Source: Apostichopus japonicus
Taxonomy: Eukaryota > Echinodermata > Holothuroidea > Aspidochirotida > Stichopodidae
Assembly (NCBI RefSeq): GCF_037975245.1
Contig: NC_092580.1
Location: forward strand, 16,006,001 to 16,070,000
Reading direction: 5' to 3'
Length of the DNA stretch: 64,000 nt
Shown: positions 36,166 through 48,350 of the stretch, one piece after another
Numbering within the stretch: the stretch's first letter is position 1
How the letters are laid out: every line of letters begins with the position of its first letter
The notes under the pieces: model-generated
The model's input: the letters and a program-made list of their open reading frames with translations, nothing else
Told to the model about the DNA's origin: nothing
Databases searched by the model: none
Translations under genes and position numbers: made by a program

Positions 36166-36848
36166 AACTAAATAGTGCCAATAGTACTACTTATAGGCAG
36201 CTGGACTGGCCTAATTGTCACTAGGTTAGGCCGAGCTTCCAGAATAATGTATGTTTGCTTAGGCCTATGCAATTGCAGAAGCCAACCTTCTTAACCATTT
36301 TGAACTAGAACTTTAGAAGGTTAACTTAACCTTTAGAAGGTAAGCTTAACTTTTTCTTTGCAAATGTTACAAGAATAAGCTGAGCTAGAGTCGTGCCAGC
36401 AATGTCACTGCATGAGGGAAATTCACAGTGACAGAGTAAGTAATTGCTCTTGCACCCACAGATGCATGTTCGGTATACAGTATTACTCAATTACTAATCT
36501 GGATTTAAGATTATAGGTATGTTTATCAGCTGGTTGACAGTTATTTAAGGTATCATTTTATTATTATACTCCATCAGTGATCTTCCCTTTTCCAACTGCA
36601 TTACTGGAAAGACTCTTGCTCAGCCGCATTACACAAACACTTGACGAAAAGAATTCCGCAGATAGCTGATCATGAACTATGTTAGGAATCCACATGCAAT
36701 ACTGGTCATGAAAATAGTGCGAGACAAGATCTGTTTTTCAAGCTATGTTTATGGTTTACTAAAATTAAGAAAAAATGAATTGTAATTTTAATAAATGAGC
36801 CCTACTGATAACCAAGATTTTGATTATCTATTTTTTCTTTCTTTTACA
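36166..36848. other. No gene seen
   Basis: AT-rich spacer between two mobile-element remnants. It contains a short direct repeat (AACTTTAGAAGGTTAACTTA / AACCTTTAGAAGGTAAGCTTA near 36310-36350). Confidence 0.5.
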
Positions 36849-37346
36849 GTACAGAAATGCAGGGTTTCCCTACACCATTCCCCACAAAGGTAGTATGGCA
36901 GAAAACAGGTGGAAATTTACCATGTATAATGGTTGATGTGAAAGCTTGTCCAATCATTCAGAAAATTTTGAAGAAGAACAAACTTTCTGAAGCTATTGAC
37001 CAAATGGCTAACAAGAGTCACCATGAAACTCCAGGTTTGTAGACAAAAGTTGAATATGGTGGCACAACTTCAAATTTGTTTTGGACTTGTGAGCAAACAG
37101 AAACATTTGAGCATTCTAGGTACCTTGCAGTCTTTGTTCCTAAATGATGATATTTTTGCTGATGTGGTTAATGGTCATTTGTCTAGGAATCCAGATATTG
37201 CTATGGACTATTGTGATGGAGCCAACTATAAATCTAATGCTTTATTTCAAACTATGTTTTTTTTCACCTTTCCAAGCGCTACTTCATTGTGCAAGAGATG
37301 GACACTGATTGCTTTGATAGGGAATGCCATGTATATGATGTTGTAG
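36849..37346 (+). pseudogene. Fragment of a mobile-element-associated protein
   Basis: After an acceptor (cttttacag) a frame reads MQGFPTPFPTKVVWQKTGG to a donor at 37034. A second overlapping frame gives ILGTLQSLFLNDDIFADVV and AMDYCDGANYKSNALFQ. The TLQ.LF.N..I...V and DYCDG..YK...LF patterns recall a family of uncharacterised proteins spread by repeats in invertebrate and fish genomes, usually continuing with a YYDD.EVCNPLGS block that is missing here. The family has no name I can give with confidence. Confidence 0.45.
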
Positions 37347-39923
37347 AGTCATACAATACATTAATTATAAGAAAGCCAGAGTTTTACTTATCACTGTACT
37401 TTGCCATTATACAAATAAAATACAAAAAAAAAGAGCTATGTAGTGATCAAGTGTAAGCTTCATGAAGAGTATTTTGAGCTGTAGATGTCTATAGATATTC
37501 ATAAAATCAACTTTGTTGTTCCAACATCACCATTACTAGCTGCACAATGGTATTTCCTGTAAGTTTTTAAGTTGTGTTATTTACTACTTTTGTATTTTAT
37601 TGTCAGGTTGAAGCGGGGTGGGTGTATATTTCCATTCCATCCCGCCCCCAACCCCTTCCCACCCAGGATCATTTTACGCACAGCAGACCCTTAGCAAGCC
37701 TCAAAAATTTGCTGTGAGAACTTAAAACACTTAAATTTTTCATTCTTAAATCTTTCCTCCTTAGTATCACTATTCAATGTCCTCTTTGTGTAGCTTCTGT
37801 AATCATATTAGCCAGAAATGAATAATTGATAAGGTCACACCTGCATCCAACAGAACAAGGCATTTAGCTCTCATGCCACACGCTCCTTGCAGCTGGTGCC
37901 GGGACCGCGGTGGCAAAAGGCATGAATTTTTAATGCCTCATCTTTAATGGCAGAGAGACTGTGAATAGAAGTGTTATAAATGTTACCAACGAGGATGTTG
38001 TCTACTCTTTGAATTTCAGGTTAGGCAAGAGTGTTTTGGGGATAAGACTCACCTTGGACCCATCTCTGAAGTTCTGGCAGGTATAACTTATGGAGATGCT
38101 CCCAGGACACATGTGCGTTGGAATTTTCCTTGTCTCTGGCCCCCTCCACCTTCCATTCTTCTCTCCACCCCCCCCCACCCCTCTGCATTTATTTAGTAAG
38201 TTCACATTCTTAAAGGTACCAGAGCTTACATTTCTAAACTACGGCATCTCTGGTTTAAGATTATAAATAGCAGAGCCACCCTCCTATTTCTGTTTATAGA
38301 TTATATGATTTGCGTACCAGTATAAAGTATACCTACTAGGTTCGGTAGTATGTCAGTTGATAAGGTTTTTTGTGTCATGGGCAAGACCGTAATAAGTTGG
38401 TGTAGGGTTACACAGCAGTTGTACGGGTATGCTACTGTAGACAAGGATGGAATAAAGCGCCCTCGCTACTTGTTGTGTTCTAAGACGCCTCTCACCAGCA
38501 CAACAGTGTCCTGTTTAATATAAGCTTTTACACTGGTACAAGAGTAAACCACCTGTATCAGCCCGAAGACCCTCTCATCAATAAAGTGTATTGTTTCACA
38601 TAGCAGAGAAAACCGTGGAAAAATTAACAGAGAAAATGCAGCCAACTAAAAATTCTTGGAATGAATGTAATATTGTAAACATTGATCAAGATCTAATAAT
38701 ATGGCAAAGTTTGATCAAGGTACCAGTTTACTTATGAATAGAAAGTCTTTTTGTTGTTGTCTGTAGTTAGTTAATAGCTTAGCTGGCCTATCCCCCAATC
38801 CCAACAATTTTTTTAATGTTATTTGATTAAGCATTATCTTGACCGTTCCTATGGGTTGCCAAAAACTTAAATATCCTTGCTTAAAAAAATTGTAAAAATC
38901 TTCATCATTAATCCAAAACAAAAAGCACTAAGTAATAGAAAGAGAGAAAATAAAAGGGATGGGGGAGGGCATTTTGTTTTATCAATGTGCCTGGTCTGAC
39001 AGTCGTAAAGATACCATACATGTGTACAGATACAGGTTATTAAACAAGTAGTGAATTGCTACCAGCCACTCTACTGATTGCAGGTTTGACTGCCAGTAGT
39101 CAATGTGGTTTGAATACCCTCAACAAACTCTCTATTCCTTGGCTTTTATGCTCTCTGTCTTTGGCCTATGAAAAATATATACCAAAGCTATAAAGACGAA
39201 AACACAACCTACGTGCTGTAAAATGCCTTTCCTTTACACTTTCCCTAACAGCAAAACAGTGCTTAACATTGCTAGTGTGGTGCTCAGATGTTCAAAGTGG
39301 TGATCAGACAATTTCAATTGCAGGAAAATTTCTTGTTTTAAGTCTTTAATATTTATAGAAAAACATCAGGTTTCAACAAAATTTTGAAAAAGCAAAAACA
39401 GACAAATAAAATTTTCAACTACATCAAGAAATTTCAACTGCATCAAGATTGATGTCAAGTAAATGAAATTGAAACCAAAGAAAAAGAACAAGGAAATGCT
39501 TATCATTTTGAAGGAAACAGGAATTGCCATGAAAGACAGATTTACACCCTACTTTGGATGCTATCAGTTATAAGTCTGTCTGTTTCACTCTTCAAGAAAA
39601 GTGAGAAAACCCATCTCCGTACGTTTCCTCCTCCGCTACACAGATTTGAATCTCTCCTCAGCAGTTCCATTTCTGGCTTAAATCATGCTACCCCCCTCCC
39701 CATCCCACCACATTAAAATCCTGCTACAACCCTCCCACTCCCCAATTCTGTGAAACTCTGCTATCATCCCAACTCCCCCCCCCCCCCGATCGTAGGCTAA
39801 ACTAGAATGGTCTGTCGTCACACCTCTGGAGGGTGGTGTTGACCCACTCTCAGTCGATGGATTACATCATCATCATCATCTCTCACTCATAGATCTACTT
39901 TTCTCTCCTCATCCTCGCTACAG
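37347..39923. other. Presumed adducin intron DNA
   Basis: Apart from the 38020 candidate there is an open stretch at about 38605-38719 (TVEKLTEKMQPTKNSWNE) between AG and GT without family match, pyrimidine-rich runs at 38163-38180 and 39773-39787, and no bounded repeat. Confidence 0.45.
38020..38080 (+). CDS. Possible adducin tail exon
   Basis: A 61-bp open block between a good acceptor (tttgaatttcag) and GTATAA donor, reading VRQECFGDKTHLGPISEVLA with one base left over. That phase matches both downstream adducin terminal exons (each starts with two bases completing a G-codon). Phase is the only support; the peptide is not recognisably adducin. Confidence 0.25.
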
Positions 39924-40051
39924 ATGTGAAGGAGATTGAGCTGTACGTGCAAGCCCAGGAGACTGAAATTAAAGAATCCAAGGAGGAGAGTGAGGATGGA
40001 GAGAAGATCAGAACACAGAAAATAACAACCAAGACTGTGACCATTCACTGA
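39924..40051 (+). CDS. Adducin alternative last exon, short isoform
   Basis: Follows acceptor cgctacag and starts in the same phase as the exon at 40472. It encodes DVKEIELYVQAQ...KIRTQKITTKTVTIH and stops at TGA (40049-40051), with a GTAATA donor right behind the stop. An acidic and then basic 42-residue tail lacks the MARCKS-like lysine block. Because both exons accept the same upstream phase, they look like alternative C-termini; vertebrate adducins also have isoforms without the MARCKS-related tail. Upstream exons were not identified, so its gene assignment rests on the neighbour. Confidence 0.5.
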
Positions 40052-40471
40052 GGTAATAGTCTGCCAGAGCTTACCACTTACTGCTGGTGGAGAGAGAGAG
40101 AGATGGAAGGTCGTTGTCATTCCTCCTGTTCAAGACGCGGCTACATAACCTAGCTGTGGATTGTGATCTTACAATTCATTTTAGTCCTGTATTCTCCAGC
40201 TTCCTCTCTCTTAATCCAGCACAACCCTCTTAAAACTTAAATTAAGTTGGCTACAGTATGTAAGAGTGTGAGTGTGTGTATGTATATAAGTTCTAAAGCC
40301 ATGAGAGACCATACTATGGCCAACTCAATACATCACATGCATAAATAGGTGCGCTTCTGTTGGGTTTGATACAGTCATGGTAGACTTCTATTATGATCTC
40401 TTCAATGTCTCTCTCTTGTACGATCGCAGTTTTCCATCCTCTCTCTCTCTCTCTCTTCACAACTCTTTCAG

Positions 40472-40689
40472 ATCAACCGGGGACGGTAGAAACGACCACA
40501 GTCAGTATCTTGAACAGCGAGACGGAAGACAACGATGACAGGGCACCCTCCCCTACCCCCGAGGGCAGTCAGAGCGTGGAAGGTTTCCTCTCGAAGGACT
40601 CGTCCCTCTCGCCGACCAAGAAAAAGAAGAAGTTCCGAAAGCCATCATTCTTGTCAATTAAGAAAAAGGACAAAATGGCGGAGAGCTAG
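40472..40689 (+). CDS. ADD: Adducin last exon with MARCKS-related domain
   Basis: After a CT-rich acceptor (tctttcag) the exon encodes 72 residues: DQPGTVETTTVSIL, an acidic linker, SPTPEGSQSVEGFLSKDSS and the basic end KKKKKFRKPSFLSIKKKDK, stop TAG. The lysine-rich block around RKPSF is the adducin MARCKS-related domain, which binds calmodulin and drives spectrin-actin capping; its Ser is the usual protein kinase C target. The head and neck domains are not found between ACOT9 and this exon, which is odd for a gene of some 700 residues. Species-specific symbol unknown. Confidence 0.75.
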
Positions 40690-42780
40690 AGGAAGAATCG
40701 CTACTTTTTAAATGACGAGTCAAATATATTTTCATAAGTTTGTTTGTGTGGAAAGTTGGTTGTAAAGGTTAGTAAGCAGTACTATTAGAGTTCAACTGTC
40801 CGACGCTGTGAGAAGGAGAGGCGGCCAGCATATATCCCAAGTACTGATCACAATAATCCTTCCTCCACTCTCGTTATTACGATTTTTTTATATTTTTTAC
40901 TCTTCTTTGCAAGTACTATTTTTGTAGACACATTATGACAGCTACATGTAAGTCAAGTATATGCCCACTCTCGAGTGTCCACGGTGACGGGAAGTACTCA
41001 GGGCAGAGGTCAACGGTATAAAAATGTCCAGATTTTTTTTTTTTTTTTTTTTTGGGCTTCCATTATATAAGTTTATTGGGTTTTTCATAAATCCTTTGGA
41101 TATGAGATGTAATCTTCATTTGTACAGCAAAGCCAAGCTTAAAACCAATCTACTATATTTTTTCTTAATTCATAATAATTAAATGGCTAGACATGTAAAA
41201 AGTATTAATATATTCCTCATTACTAAGATAGTTCTTCAATGTTGTTTCATGTATGTCATATTTATGAAATATTAAACTGCGTTCTGTTTTTTTAAAAAAA
41301 TTTTAACACAGAAAAAGCATTGAAATACGGCGACCGGTTGTTAAAGTATGAAGTCTGTTAGCCCGCTGTTGACTCGTTATTTGTATCTAGTCTTGCTCTT
41401 GATTTCTGAAAGGTGTAGCTATAATGATGATGCAGAATAATATTTGCCTGTAAACTTCAAATGCATTTCACAAGTTTAAAAAGCCAGCATGGGGTGTGTG
41501 AATAAACCTGTAGTTATGCATGCTGTGATTTGATAATAAGGGAAAGGCTATCTTCAGATCATAAGGAAGTGTATTCCCTTGTACCTCTGGGCTGGTTCTG
41601 TGACTGGGCTGTATCATTGTCCCATGGATAAATCGAACAGTCGTACCAAGGGCCAAAAACTTGGCATTGTGTCCACATGGTAAACATGTATAACTTAACA
41701 TTGAACACAAGCCACTCCAGGAACAGGTGCTCATGGGATATTGGTGTTATGGCTATGATTATTTATTAGCTGATGTTAGAGCAGTGCAGTGCTAATGAAT
41801 ATTCATGAATTTGTATTGACATATCAAAGTATTCAGATCAACAGGAAGAGAGTAGCCAAGTAGAATACATCACATTTCATTCAACAACTTTCTATTTGTG
41901 AGGTTACCATGGTGATGTGGTTGCAATGGACATTCTGCAGCCATTGTGTGTATGTCGGGGTGATGCCTTAAGAGATTTAGAGACATTAAGAGATTTGTGA
42001 CAATAGCAGAGGTTGAAGGGAAATATTACAGATGGAAAGTGGCAGTATTTATAGACAAGTTTGGATCAACTTATGTTCGTTACAGATGTACTGAAACTAC
42101 AAGCACAATGAATATTCATGTCATATATCAAAATTAGCATGATTCCTATGCCTGATTTTCCATGTTTTCGTCATGTGAGCGTTCGTGTTTAATGGAGGGT
42201 TTTACAGTCACCATGGGAACCGATACCCCAGGGATTGTAAAGTTCATGCATGTAGTTAGCTTAACTACAATTTTTGGAAAAATATATTCTTTGCACAGAA
42301 ATATAAAAAAAGAATGGAAAAAAAAATTGGGAAGGTGAGGTATAACTGCAAGACTGTAAAATGATACAAAGTTCATGAAAAGTTTAAATTGAGATAAAAA
42401 GTTGAATGTATATATATCCTGTATGGTAGTTAATTAGTGTTATGTAACCAAATTTGAATATTGGCATAACGAAACCTAAAAATGGTTATCGAAGAGTGAA
42501 TGATGACGGTCAGAAACGCTGTAAAGAAATTGCCATGGTATTAATCATGACGTTGTATTTGTACGGCAAGATCACCCAGGTCGATCTGAAGTGTTTTTTT
42601 TTTCCTTTCCAGAAAAGAGGTTCTGTTTTGTGACGCGTTTGGTTACTTTGAAGAGTAGACTTTGGATCGACTCTTAATCCCAGACAGGGGAGTGACAGGG
42701 TCTTCTCTTTTCCAACATTTATAGTTTTCGGACAAAATTTACTGCTACCCTAACCTTTCTAAACTCGGAATTAATTTTCA
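40690..42780 (+). other. Adducin 3' untranslated region and flank
   Basis: Follows the adducin stop. AT-rich, with a T17 run near 41034, ATTAAA-type signals near 41270 and no ORF above 90 codons with recognisable content. The end of the transcript cannot be placed from sequence alone. Confidence 0.4.
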
Positions 42781-43295
42781 ATCAAAAATGGTGGGGCGGG
42801 GGGGGGGGGGGGGTAATATTGTGTTCCACAAGAGGTGGCAAAATAAACAGGCATTCCTGAAATTCCTTTTCTTTCCGTGTTTATTTCTTGTCTGTCTCTC
42901 TCTCATTTCTAGTTGTAGAAGAAAAAACAGAGAGCGATTTGAGAACTTGTCCTTACAAATGGAACTGGAAGTTGACCTTGCTTAACATACCCACACATCG
43001 TACATATAACAGGATGTTATGAATAATCTGACAGACTAGTTTGCCAACAAAATTGTTTTGACAAGACAGGATATTGCAGTCGATATGAAAGGTAGATATT
43101 TCTCAAAAATCGTTTTGCCCTTTGAAAGGCCTTGTAACTAAAACAATAGGTCTACCACACCCTTTTAAGCCTATTGAAACATTCTGTAATGTGTTTTGTA
43201 ATGCATAATACAACCCAGCCGACCCCACCCTTTCCTCCCCAACTTTCAGTAGAACAATTTTGTCAAAAATTAGAACCTTATAAACCATAAAAAAT

Positions 43296-45610
43296 CAAGA
43301 TGACAAACAATGGTTTGATTTGACAGCTTTGAAATCACGTATCACGTATATTTCTGGTAGTTCGCGACACGCTGATTACGAATCTGAAGTTTATTTTGGA
43401 ATTGGGTGTTGTGTGGGGGCGTGGGGGGGGGGGGACAAAAAACCTGATTTGAATTTTTTTCCAAAACTGACCCAAAATCGGTTTCGCCCAAATGACGTTA
43501 CAGGGAGTAATCGATGCTCAGGAGCCCAAATCTGCAACTCCCAGGTCCATATCTGCTTCCGTTCGGGAGATACGTGGTCCCAAAGGACCCGCTAGAAATA
43601 CGTGTTCTTTATAAGTGCACAATTTAGAAAACCCCCTCTTTTCAACCCCTTCTCTTGTCCTCTTTGAAACACCCATCGGACATTAAAATTAGACGTGGAG
43701 TAGAAGACACCCTTGTCTTTGTTATACACTAATTTCGTGTAATTATCTGACCGGGAAAGGCTTTTTGTCTATATGATTTCTATTTGCGCCAAAAATAGGT
43801 CTATTTTTTTCATAAATCATAAATCAGGTTTTTTGTTTCCCCCCCCCCCCCCTGCACGCCCCACACAACACCCAATTCCAAAATAAACTTCAGATTCGTA
43901 ATCAGCGTGTCGCGAACTACCAGAAAAGATACACATTTATCGCCTTTGTGACAACAAGTTTTTACACCTAAAAAAACGTAAGCAGTTTTTGCCAAAATTT
44001 ATGCCAAAATTGACCCATTTATTCATAAATGTCAAGATAAAACTCAAGATGACAAACAAAGGTTTGATTTGACTGCTTTGAAATCACGTATCACTGGCAA
44101 GATGCGTCGAGCGTCCTTTTATTTCGCTCAGTTTGCAACTTCAGAGGAACAATAGAAAAGCGAAAAACTTTTAGGGACAACAAAAGATTTTAAACCTTTG
44201 TTCGTCGTAAAAGTTTTTCGGTCTTACTTTTTCAAGTTTGAGGTGAAAAAAACTTGTTGTCGCAAAGTCGATAAATGTGAATCTTTTCTGGTAGTTCGCG
44301 ACACGCTGATTACGAATCTGAAGTTTATTTTGGAATTGGGTACCAAAAAGAGGTACTTTTTTAACTTTTCAGACAAAAAACCCATTTTTGGCGCAAATAA
44401 AAATTGCCAGAAATTGACCCAAAATCGATTTAGCCCAAAAGCCGTAATAGGGAGTAATCGACGCTCAGGAGCCCAAATCTGAAACTCCCAGGTCCATATC
44501 TGCTTCCGTTCGGGAGATACGTGGTCCCAAAGTACAAGATAGAAATACGTGTTCTTTATAAGTGCAAAATTTGGAAAACCCCCTCTTTTCAGCCCCTCTC
44601 TTGTCCTCTCTGAAACACCCATCGACATTAAAATTAGACGTGAAGTAGAAGACACTCTTGTCTTTGTTATACACCAATTTCGTGTAATTATTTGACCGGG
44701 AAAGGCTTTTTGTCTATATGATTTCTATTTGCGCCAAAAATAGGTGTTTTGTCTTGAAAAGTTAAAAAAGTACCTCTTTTTGGTACTCAATTCCAAAATA
44801 ATCTTCAGATTCGTAATCAGCATGTCGCGAACTACCAGAAAAGATACACATTTATCGCCTTTGCGACAACAAGTTTTTTCACCTAAAAAAAACGTAAGCA
44901 GTTTTTGCCAAAATTTATGCCAAAATTGACCCATTTATTCATAAATGTCAAGATAAAACTCAAGATGACAAACAAAGGTTTGATTTGACTGCTTTGAAAT
45001 CACGTATCACTGGCAAGATGCGTCGAGCGTCCTTTTATTTCGCTCAGTTTGCAACTTCAGAGGAACAATAGAAAAGCGAAAAACTTTTAGGGACAACAAA
45101 AGATTTTAAACCTTTGTTCGTCGTAAAAGTTTTTCGGTCTTACTTTTTCAAGTTTGAGGTGAAAAAATTTGTTGTCGCAAAGTCGATAAATGTGTATCTT
45201 TTCTGGTAGTTCGCGACACGCTGATTACGAATCTGAAGTTTATTTTGGAATTGGGTACCAAAAAGAGGTACTTTTTTAACTTTTCAGACAAAAAACCAAT
45301 TTTTGGCGCAAATAAAAATTGCCAAAAATTGACCCAAAATCGATTTCGCCAAAAAGACGTTACAGGGGGTAATCGATGCTCAGGAGCCCAAATCTGCAAC
45401 TCCCAGGTCCATATCTGCTTCCGTTCGGGAGATACGTGGTCCCAAAGGACCCGCTAGAAATACGTGTTCTTTATAAGTGCACAAATTGGAAAAAACTCTT
45501 TTCAGCCCCCTCTCTTGTCCTCTCTGAAACACCCATCGACATTAAAATTAGACGTGGAGTAGAATACACCCTTGTCTATGTTATACACCAATTTCGTGTC
45601 ATTATCTGAC
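43296..45610. repeat. Three-copy ~0.75-0.92 kb tandem repeat with internal inversions
   Basis: The block starting AAGATGACAAACAA(A/T)GGTTTGATTTGAC recurs at 43298, 44045 and 44961 (periods about 745 and 916). Copies 2 and 3 carry about 170 extra bp (CTGGCAAGATGCGTCGAGCG...). Within a copy, TTCGCGACACGCTGATTACG (43362) returns inverted near 43900, giving a ~570-bp foldback whose ends also mirror the G12 and C14 runs. The sequence CTATTGTTCCTTTGAAGTTG at 45647 is the inverse of the block at 44135 and 45050. A frame of 143 codons on the - strand (44224-44655) is unassigned. Confidence 0.8.
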
Positions 45611-45774
45611 CGGGAAAGGCTTTTTGTCTATATGATTCCTTTTTTTTCCTATTGTTCCTTTGAAGTTGCAAACTGAGCAAAATGAGTGTCTGGAGAGGGC
45701 GCTGGACGCATTTTGATCTTTTGCCATTTCCTCCTTCCATTCTGAAGTAGAAATATTAGAAACGAGCATTCTAT

Positions 45775-46200
45775 CTCAACAGTTGCTGTGGCGCAGTGGG
45801 TAGTGCCTGTACCTGGAGTGCAAGACAAACTCAGTGTCTAGGGTTCGAACCCCAGTTAAGGCAGTTTTCCTTTTACTATTATTATACCTCTTTCCTTCCA
45901 TTCTGAAGTTCAAATATTAGAAATGAGCTATATTTCTCAACAGTTACCATGGCGCAGTGGGTAGTGCCTGTACCTGGAAAGAAAGACTAACTCCTTGTCT
46001 AGGGTTCGAACCCCAGTTAAGGCAGTTTTCCTTTTACTATTCTTATACCTCTTTCCTTCCATTATGAACCTTAAATATTAGAAACGAGCATTATTTCTCA
46101 ACAGTTGATGTGGCGCAGTGGTTAGTGCTCTGGACTGGGAGAGGCAGACAAACACACTGTCATGAGTTCAAGACCCAACCAGAGCCTTTTAATTTTCTGT
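45775..46200 (+). repeat. Tandem tRNA-like units (three copies)
   Basis: Three head-to-tail units of about 161 bp each hold an A-box-like TGGCGCAGTGG(G/T)TAGTGC (45789, 45950, 46110). Two have a perfect B box GGTTCGAACCC (45842-45852, 46003-46013); unit 3 has GAGTTCAAGACCC. The acceptor arms do not pair, so these are not working tRNAs. They fit a tRNA-derived SINE or tRNA pseudogene multiplied in tandem, with GCAGTTTTCCTTTTACTATT tails in units 1 and 2. Confidence 0.75.
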
Positions 46201-46289
46201 TCTTTGGAGCAGGTGGAAGTATAAAGGTAAGAAACGAAGACTGTTTCATTGGGAACCAAAATGGTGTAATGGGTTGTTCTGTGTGCAAT

Positions 46290-46560
46290 GATACTGAGCA
46301 GCATGGTTCAAGCCCCGGGTGGGTGAGTGAGTGAATTCTGTAAAAGGAGTTCGCCGCCACCCCTCCCCCCTGACAAGGTTCCCAAGTGGCATGTGAGCTG
46401 TACGGCCCCACTATCTGACAAGGTTCCCCAGTGGGTGAAGTGAGTTGGCTACTACCCCCTCCCTGACAAGGTTCAGTGGAGAGGTCTCCTCTATTCCTGA
46501 CAAGGTTCAGTGGAGGGGAATATATTTTAAAAATACCCAAGTCCCAACAACTGGATCTTT
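46290..46560. repeat. Short (CCTGACAAGGTTC)n imperfect repeat
   Basis: The word CTGACAAGGTTC recurs four times between 46369 and 46510 with C/T-rich spacers, just after a degenerate TGGTTCAAGCCCCGG B-box-like word. It is linked to the tRNA-like array upstream. An ORF of 126 codons on the - strand arises from it and is not a gene. Confidence 0.55.
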
Positions 46561-48350
46561 AAATATTTGAAATGCATCCAATAGTAGCATCTCACCTAAT
46601 GGTCTGGTGGTGGACACAAAAAAATAAGCATCACAAGGTCCCTGGTTCAATTTCAACTCAAGCTCTTCTTTTTTATTCTTTCAGTGAAAGCACAAGTAAA
46701 AAAAAAACTCACCACCGATTTTTCACATTTTCTTTTGCAGCTTACAAGTAAAAAAACAAAAACCAAAACTTGCAAATAAACTATGTCCACTTAGTGCCAA
46801 CAAAATATTGCATCTATATCAAACCCCCCAAAGAGAGGAGTTTTAGCATTCTCTAGACAGAGGGCAAAGAATTGTGATTTTCTTGCCATATAATTTGCAC
46901 AAAATCCCACTTGACTATCTGACTGATGTAGAGTCAAGTGAGTTAACATTGGTTCAAGAATTAGGTGAGAACCAGAAATGATCAGACAATTCAAGCTCCC
47001 TAGACCACAACAAGGTGTACAAACTCACTCTTTGGATATCAACCTATTCAGTCACTGATAACATTTTACAGTACATAAGTTTTATGGCCAAAAATGGTTT
47101 AAAATCCAGAAAGAACAGTCTTCCTTTTATGTGAAATATAGACCCAAAGATGTTGAATATGCAGGAGCAAATGGACATTACCCCTTCAATACACTAAAAT
47201 ATTTTTAATAACAAAGCCATCTAGTATATATAGACTACACAGAAGAAGGCAACTTTTCAGACAGTCTGTTGACCCCCTTGAGACTCAACTACAGTAGTGA
47301 CAACTGCCAGGGATCACTTGAGGTGTGTTTTAAGATCATCCAACACATGATTATCACTTCTGAAGCAGATATCATTTACCTGATTGACTGTTTATGCATT
47401 GTTCAAAGTTACTTCAGACCTATCTGTAATTTGAGCCACTTCAAAAACTAAAACTGAAGTTGACCAAATTATGTTCACGAAAAGGAAATGATTGCAATGG
47501 AGAACTCACAGTGGGGGCACCATCATACCAGGTGTGCGATTCATCCGACCTTAACTTTTGGAGTTATCAAGGTGGTCAGAATTTGACCCTAAGTGACCTT
47601 TTACCTCTTCATTGAACATTCAGTTCTTGTACATTTCTGAGCATGAGGATGTCGAAAAGGATTTCAGGCTTTTGGCAGCTGATGACTCCAATTTACATTT
47701 GACCTCTTAACAGAACTGCTAAAAGTGTAATGCTCAGTGAGGGGGGGGGGGGGGGGACCTACCATCAGCTATGACATTTTACCGATGCTACAGATGTTCA
47801 CTTAACTCTATCGACTACAAGGTTTTTGTATTTTGGCCGCTGATGACCTCAATTGACCTTTGACTCTGCTCAATAACTGGAGCAGCCACAGAATTCAGTG
47901 CTGTAAGTTGACATCCTAATTTTCATGAATTTCATGCAAGATATCCCTAGTGAGTCATCCCGTTTACAAGTTGGAACATCACATAAACATACGTTTACCT
48001 GCATATATACACGCCTAGTTTCCTTTTTGCATTTTGGCTAGGAATCAATAGAAGATTCCTGGCGTAGGATACTTATAAATTCTTCTCTTCTTCTTCTGCA
48101 GGGCAGAGATGGTCTTATGGTATTGCAGAAGTATTTAAGACTATGCATGAAATATAGATAGATTTCTCCAGAAAATAATTCTGCCAAAATGTTCCTTAAA
48201 ATTTAGAAAAGCAGTTTTTCAAGTGTTTTAAGTACAGCTTTCATAACAGTATTTTCCATTTTATCTCTTGCTATTTCAAGGAAAAAAACTGCATGTTCTT
48301 AGTGCTTCAATATTTACACACATGGTCATACAAAAAAAAATTAGAAAAGC
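46561..48350. other. No gene; diverged tandem repeats
   Basis: Around 47590-47880 a block (TTTTGGC.GCTGATGAC..CAATT.ACCTTTGAC) is repeated about every 180 bp in decayed form, and a G16 run is at 47741. No coding support. Confidence 0.45.

Noticed and set aside
45781-45865. Functional tRNA gene
   Set aside because: A and B boxes are present but the acceptor stem does not pair and no convincing anticodon arm forms.
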